Below are positions 57,661-64,000 of a DNA stretch of 64,000 nt, piece by piece; the stretch's first letter is position 1, and every line of letters starts with the position of its first letter. The notes below the pieces were generated by a model that had not been told where the DNA came from, searched no databases, and was given only the letters and a program-made list of their open reading frames with translations. A program made the position numbers and the translations under genes. The stretch comes from Rattus norvegicus (taxonomy: Eukaryota; Chordata; Mammalia; Rodentia; Muridae): assembly GCF_036323735.1 (NCBI RefSeq), contig NC_086021.1:156334476-156398475 (forward strand), given 5' to 3'.

Positions 57661-58757
57661 TGTACCTAGCACCCAGGTCAGTCCCTGTTGGATAGGTGCT
57701 CAGTGAGTGATGTCAGTAAAGTGGAAGCACATCATTATAAAACCACAGTCATGAACATCCTGCTCTGTTCTGGAATTCTCCTGCCGAATGACTCAGGAGA
57801 CCTGCTGCTAACTGTCTTTCTTGCCTTAGGACAGCCTATTCGCACCTCAAGAGCATATTACTCCAAGCCTGGCTTGTGAATTCCAGAGTGGTCACTGTAA
57901 GAGCCATTCTAAGGTCCTGTGCCTGTGTATCTGCCAGCGGCACACAAGGCTGGTCTGCTTGGTAACTCTTGACCTGGGCATGCATCTAGGGATCCCATCC
58001 TTGGGGCTGTAAGATGGATTAAAAGGCAGGGTGCAGAGCCTCAAGGACGAGCTTGAAGTTATTCTGAGGTCACTAGAGATAACTCTGAGGCACATCCGCG
58101 GTAACTTAAGAATGTCTTCACCAGCTTCCTACTTCTCCCAGCCTTCCTTTTACCTGCCCCCTCTGAGTACATCCTGCTACCTTTGCACTTGAGTTCTTGC
58201 TCTGAGATCTACTCCACAGGTATCTTGCCTTATCTGCAAACCAAGCCAAAGTAGAATCCCTGGAGGCATACAGAGTAACCCCTGTGAGATCATCATGGCA
58301 GGATTCCTCTTTCTCTTAGTCTCTGAACATTCCACCCATGAATTTCCTGAGAGCTGAGTATAGACTTGTTAACTATGTCTTCCTAGAGAGTATCCTTGCT
58401 GTATTGTTGATGGTCATGACACATCTAAAAGGATTTTTCTCTCCCCTTCCATGAACCAGAGACCTTTAGTCAATAAGGAATGCCAATGGGTTGGGAGTCA
58501 CAGGCTGGTTTGTTCACTACACTACATGGATAGTCTGGGAATGGCTCAAGATTGCCAAGGTTGATGAAAAAAGTGAACTTATATCCTGATTTCCTGGCAG
58601 AGCTGCACTACCAATTTCTCATAGTCCATTCTCCTTTTCTCCATGCCCCTCAAAAAGCTGCCAAGTTTATCTGTGCTTTAACAATGCTATTGCCATGACC
58701 CTGATTCTTGTCACTTTACTTCCTCAGACCAAGTAACCATGGCTGCAATCTCGAATG
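57661..58757. other. Intergenic, no gene seen
   Basis: Unique sequence, nothing recognised. Confidence 0.5.
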
Positions 58758-59148
58758 TTGTCTTAGTTACGGTTTCTATTGTTGCAGTGCAAACCGTGAC
58801 CAAAATGCAAGTTGGGGAGAAAGAGGTTTATTTGCCTTAGCTTCCATATCGTTGTTCATTACTAAAGGAAGCCAAGACAGGAACTCAAACAGGGCAAGGT
58901 CTTGGAGGCAGGAGCTGATGCAGAAGCCATGGATGGTACTGACTACTAGCTTACTTCAAATGGCTTTTTCAGGACTACTAGGCCAGAATGGAACCACCCA
59001 CAATGGGCTGGGCCCTCTCCCATTAATCACTAATTGAGAAAAAATGCCTCATAGCTGGATATCTTGGAGACTTTTTCTTACCTGAGGGTCTTTTCTCTCT
59101 AATGATCCTAGTTTGTATCAAGTTGACACACAAAACCAGCCAGCACAC
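58758..59148 (-). repeat. LTR-like rodent repeat, nearly full length
   Basis: Opens with 'tgtcttagttacggtttctattg', then 'gacaggaactcaaacagggc', 'aaccacccacaatgggctggg' and 'catcactaattgag'-like text, and closes with 'caagttgacacacaaaaccagcc'. It matches, in order, a very common rodent medium-reiteration repeat in reverse. Confidence 0.6.
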
Positions 59149-60234
59149 ATGCTTTTTTTTTCTCTCTGGTTATTGATACTTGCTCTGGGAGTTTTTGCCA
59201 ATGCCCCATCACTCTGCAGAACCCCTTCTCCATTTCTCATGAAGTTCTTCAGCTCGTAGAATGAAAGGGTTTATCCAAGGAGTTAGTGAAACAAAAAACT
59301 CACGCCCTTAATTTATAAGACAAGATTTTCCATTCAGCATTCCACCTATGGAGAGGTAGTTGGTGAGGCTTATTTCCAGCCAACACGTAGTTTCTGACGG
59401 AGTCAACAGGCCCATCTGCAGATAAATGCTCCGTCATCATCTCTATATATCTGTACCCAGAATGTAGAATGTCCCGTGGGCCTAGCTCTGGCATGGGCTC
59501 CTAAGCGTTATTTCTCTGTATAATAAATTCTGGAGGTGTAAACACACACTTCTGTTTATATTGCCCCACCATAAATTCAGATGAAGCCATTTGCTTCATG
59601 GTCTCCAGGCTCAGGCCCCTGAAGCACCATCAGCTAGGACCCAGGGAAACCACCATCAGTGGGAAAGCCTGGCTCTCTGTAAGTCCTGTTGCTGGGATCC
59701 AGAGCCAAGTACAACATGGGAGCCAGGGGCTCTGTATCATTCGCCCTCTTCTCGAGTGCTTCATCTGACTGTGTGGATCTCTGGGAACTCACGTCCCCAA
59801 GTTAGGCCCTTTCAGAGGGAAACAATTTAAATTGATTGCATACTCTCTAGATCTGAGGGTCAGATGAACGCTGGCAGATAGCAGGTGGCTTTGTTCACAC
59901 TGCTGCATGTTCTGGGCTGGAGTGGCTGAGACCAGTCCCACCCACCCATCTTTTGCTTCTGCTTATCACACCATTCACTCACAAATATGCCACAGCCACG
60001 GAGTCTTTCATTCTAGCCCAGGACTGAGGGCTAGAGTGCTCGCTCCCCATGGTGGATGAATCCAGTAACTTGTCAGAGAACAAGGACACAAGGAGGAATG
60101 CTGAAGTCAGTAACCCACTGTTTATTCTCCTGGAATGGTGGCTAACGAAAGTGCCTCAGCTCACATTAGATTCTCACTGTCCTACTGGAAAGTTACGTTT
60201 TCTCCTGCTTCCCAACCCCCTTGCCATTCTTAAC
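59149..60234. other. Intergenic, no gene seen
   Basis: A minus-strand NPFI-like string near 59260 recalls a receptor TM7, but it is far too short to call. Otherwise unique. Confidence 0.45.
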
Positions 60235-60345
60235 AACTTATAGGCAATACTCAGATAGGGAAAGTGACCTAATTAAGGTCCTTGGCTGAGAAGTGATGAA
60301 GCCCCAACCTCAGAGACAAAAGTCCAGCTGTCTCTGACTTTTATG
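60235..60345 (-). repeat. MIR SINE relic
   Basis: 'gaaagtgacctaattaaggtcc' and 'aagtgatgaagccccaacctc' follow the reverse MIR core. Confidence 0.5.
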
Positions 60346-60666
60346 AGCATGACTATATATGATGTCTCAGTAACATTCTGAGTATCAGTGTGGTTCACAG
60401 GCTAGAGACCCGCAGCTGCCTCCATGTTGGAACTGACTGGTGATTATAAATCAGCAATAATTGTTTTGACACAGTAAACTACAGTGGAAGAGCCATGTTT
60501 TATATATTTTAAGATTTTGATATCTTATGTGAAATCATTTTCATTCGTTTTATTTAAAATCATAGCCTGTGTCGATAAAACTATAGGAAACTGCATCATC
60601 CAAAGATTAAAATATTTCAAGGTAACTAAAGTTCTTGATGTCTCAATGTCTTATGAGGATGTGGTG

Positions 60667-60695
60667 CACACACACACACACACACACACACACAC
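60667..60695. repeat. (CA)n microsatellite
   Basis: CA array of about 14 units. Confidence 0.95.
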
Positions 60696-63600
60696 CATTC
60701 CACACTACTGGACAAGACCCTGAGGTCCTAAGGTACAGTGAAAAATGTAGACATGGCTGTGCTGGCTGATATACCTGTGGCCAGTTTCAACAGAAAACAA
60801 ACAAACAGCACAAAACAAAGAAAACCCCACAGTTCCAGAAGCTGTGTATCTCATTGAGGTATAGATTTGCCTGTGTCCTAGTTCTCCCAGTTTCCTCGGT
60901 GTACAATGGAAAATGTTTATAAAACTTAGGAAACCATAGGTGGTTTTCCCTAGAGATTGAATAATTTTATACTCCCATGGAAGTGAAGGACAAGTCTCTC
61001 TGCTCCACTTTGTCACTAGTAGTCAGAATGATCAGACGTTTACTATGATCAGCATCAGTGGTATCCCATTATGAATTCCCATGTATAATCGAGAATGGAA
61101 AATGGCCAAACTGTGGAGGCACACAATATCATTCCAAATCTCCAAATCCCTTTGCCAAGTAAAATGAGCCAGACAGGAAAATATGTATGTCATTGCACTC
61201 ACTGAGAGTGAAAATGAATCTCTAGGGATAGTGATTGGTCACTGGTCCTCATGGCAGTGACAAGAGGGCTGTTCTGCCAAGAGACTTTCAAAAGTGGAAA
61301 CACTCAATATGACTGTGGTGCTGGGAATCATCAGGTCTCTAAAACCTTTAGAACTCCTCAAACTGTGTGCCTTTAACAAGCACCATAAATAAGGATGCCA
61401 CATGGCCCCTAAGTTATTCTTGAATAAAGATGATAAGAACAACATAGAACATAACACTTAACTCCAGACACAGATAGAGAGCGATCCTGTGCCATCTTCC
61501 TATCTTAACAGAGACTTAATATGAGTCCTACTGATAAGGCAATTGTAATATCAGATAAAATGTGTGAGAACCCTTTGGTTTAGTGTGGCTCCAGCCCAGA
61601 GCACAAATAGACCAAAATTGGTCCAAGTTAAATCCCGGTTGGTAAGCTTCAGTTAACCGGTTACAGCTCCCTAACAATCAACCAATCTGGCCCCAGCCAA
61701 TAGAGCTTTTTTGCCACACATAATTTCCTGTAAATGTCCACAGGTCAGTCCATCTAGCACCCTCTAACTTTGTTTTGGCTCTGGGGGGGCTGCCCAGTTC
61801 AGAAATTATTTTATTTTGTTTTGTCTTCTTTGGCTTTGTTTGTTATTCTTCAAGTAAGCAACTAAAATTTTCAAGTCTGTGGTTTTTCTTTTCCATTTGC
61901 CTTAAAGTTAATTAGTATTTACTTTGTATCAGGTACTGTGTTAGAGCTCCATGGGTGGTGTGGCTACGTGCCAATAAAACTTTATTTGCAACCATAGACA
62001 GATGGTCAGATCTTGCTAAGGGGCTATTTATCATTAGCCAGTTTCCCAGATGGAGTAATTTTAGTGTGCCTGAGTCCTAGAAGCACAAGATTTATGCCAA
62101 CAAAGGGTCAATGGGTAAAACACAGCTGAGAGCACAAGGTCACTCTTCCAACTTGCTTGTTGTTAAGAGTGACAAACTCACAGGAGCGAGCACATTACCT
62201 AAAGAGGACCAGAATCTACCAGCTGGGAAGGCAAGATCAGATGTCTATCAGATCCAGCTGTCACTGAGCACAGATACTGCAGACCAGACCTGCAGCCTGC
62301 TGCCTTAAACCTGCATTTCTCAACAGAATGCGGAAAGGAAGTGGGAGAGAGGAAGAGCCCAGCAAGTGAGTAAGGGCTGCTGCATGGTGGAGAAGCACAG
62401 TCAAGGGTGAGTAAGCAGCCAGATCTCACAGGCACTGCACTTGGATCCCTCAGGCCCATCCTCAGAAGGTTCCTTCTTGCTCTGATCCTCAGAAGCAGCA
62501 GCAATGCCTCAGACATGCAAGACTCCTACCCTGCCTGGTTCCAACAGCTGACTCCCATGTTTTCAAACATAACCTGAGTCCCCAGCAACAACAACTCTGC
62601 AAGCAGCAGCAGTCTGTGGGAGTGGGGAGCAAAGTTCATACACCAATTAGGATGTCAAGCTTCTCACTGTTAGATTCATCAAGTCTTCTCTTACCATCTC
62701 CACCTGGACCTTGAAATGCAGGTCAGCAGATGGAGGCTTCCCTGGATCTCTTCCACTCAGGAGTTGAGTGGAACATTCCCAGTAATGACAAGCCAACCAT
62801 CACAAGTGTCACCTGGGTTGTCTACTGGTTGATAAGAACTCCTCTAGAAACAATGTGATTTGGGAGTGAAGGATGCTTTCAGGGGGTCTTTCCATCTGCC
62901 TCAAAGTTTCAAGTTTCCCCACAAGCCTGGAAGAGGCTGGGAGCACCAGGGACTCAGGCTGGGCCTGCCATATCCCAAATAAGAGGTCCTAGTATGGGGT
63001 TTAGGTTCCTCAGAATACTGAAACAAGGAAAGCATGGCTATTCAGAGGGAGTGTCCTTTTAAGGACAGACAGACATTTTTCTTGCATGAAAATAAAACAG
63101 AAACACGGAGCCAAGGAGTCTTAAGGCATACAACAATGAGCAGACTGAGTGGGGGTAGCAGGAAACCAGAGAAGGATAGCTGTGGGATTCTGGAAAATTT
63201 GTCTGTGAACTGAGAGCAGAGTGAGCTGAGAGTGAAGAGTCTAGCCACATGGGGAGTTTAACCCCACATTCAGAGTAAAAGTCTCATGCTGTGGGCATAC
63301 AGGCCTCTGACAATGAGCACGGTGTGCTTGTGTGTGGTAGGGAATCCAGTGAGAGATGTCAGGGTAGAAGAGCCTGATTATGTGAGTATCGGACCCAGGA
63401 GAGAAAAGGGGGACAAGGCACTTAGACTTCAGTCCAACCAAGAATGAGGAACAGGGGCCCAGTGGCTCAGATGATACCTGGCCTGAGGAGCAACATACAG
63501 CTCTGGACAAAGGAGGAGCCAGAAGTGATTGAGGAAGGAAGTGTATAGGCTGCTGGGCCAGGGGGCAGAGAGCAGGAAGTACAGGAGAGTTAGGCTCTGA

Positions 63601-64000
63601 CTTGCCTCAGGCCTGGATAAAGGTCTTCAGGCTCAAATGAGGCCTGAGGACTGCATTTGAATTGACCAGATGGTAGTCCACAAAACTTAAGAATACAGAC
63701 CAAGTTAAGAGAGAGGGTAAGTTAGACCAGGAAGGCAAGGAGGTCAGAAGGAGCTGGGGGAACAAAAGACATAGAATCCACATACTACAGGGCTGCCCTA
63801 CCAAATTTCTGAGCATAACTAGATGGTGAAGTTGTACTATTCACTGTTATATGGGGTACTGGCAGGGGGCAGCAGCAGAGACACAAAACAACATTATGGC
63901 ATGCAGGGAAGTAATGACACTCAGAAAGAGGTTCATCCATGTCTGTGTACTGGGTAGAACTCCAAGAATCCCAAGGGCATCCTTAGGACAAACCACCGTG
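60696..64000. other. Intergenic to window end, no gene seen
   Basis: Unique, moderately AT-rich sequence. Near 61965-62035, 'tgccaataaaactttatttgc' with 'cagatggtcagatcttgc' resembles the ancient hAT-like scrap at 34 kb. No coding signal; frames reach 105 codons (62199-62516, minus) with low-complexity Leu/Ser content. Confidence 0.45.

Noticed and set aside
59225..59300. Minus-strand NPFI..LRAEEL string resembling a receptor TM7 end
   Set aside because: Only about a dozen residues; no upstream transmembrane segments or frame continuity.

Overview
The window is mammalian, almost certainly rat (Rattus norvegicus) or a very close relative. Three ID SINEs of rat type (BC1/tRNA-Ala-derived, two of them close to the consensus I recall), a young rodent L1 with an open ORF2 C-terminus and a polypyrimidine 3' UTR, and B1, B2/B3, URR1 and MaLR-like repeats all point to rat. 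The only protein-coding gene I can support is Cd93 (C1q receptor / AA4 antigen) on the minus strand. Its conceptual 643-residue product matches the family from signal peptide to tail. Cd93 lies in the region syntenic with mouse chromosome 2 and human 20p11.2, where Thbd is its neighbour; Thbd is not in this window.

Layout. 1-10.5 kb is intergenic sequence downstream of Cd93, with a MIR, a MaLR-like LTR, an old L1 piece, a back-to-back SINE pair and a URR1 fragment. About 10.5-14.7 kb is the probable Cd93 3' UTR, almost free of interspersed repeats and ending at an AATAAA on the minus strand. 14.70-16.88 kb holds the coding sequence in two exons split by a 248-bp intron. About 16.9-17.6 kb is the 5' UTR and probable promoter, with a small CpG cluster and ETS cores. 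From 17.6 kb to the end is repeat-rich intergenic DNA upstream of Cd93 with no convincing gene. It contains long CT/GA and CA microsatellites, three intact ID insertions with target-site duplications, four URR1 (hAT) copies, MIR relics, several LTR-like repeats and a clear nested L1-in-L1 insertion at 55.06-56.88 kb.

Structures not explained by the common repeat families I recognise: a 260-bp inverted duplication (43.15-43.41 / 45.20-45.45 kb), a 124-bp direct duplication (30.62 / 31.59 kb), a second diverged direct pair flanking the nested L1 (54.36 / 57.29 kb), a foldback-like AAATC/GATTT-rich pair (41.17 / 41.74 kb), a degenerate minisatellite (32.40-32.78 kb) and a one-frameshift exon-like relic on the minus strand (28.25-28.59 kb). 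I found no evidence of a novel multi-gene system. Repeat family names rest on recalled consensus patterns, not on a database search.
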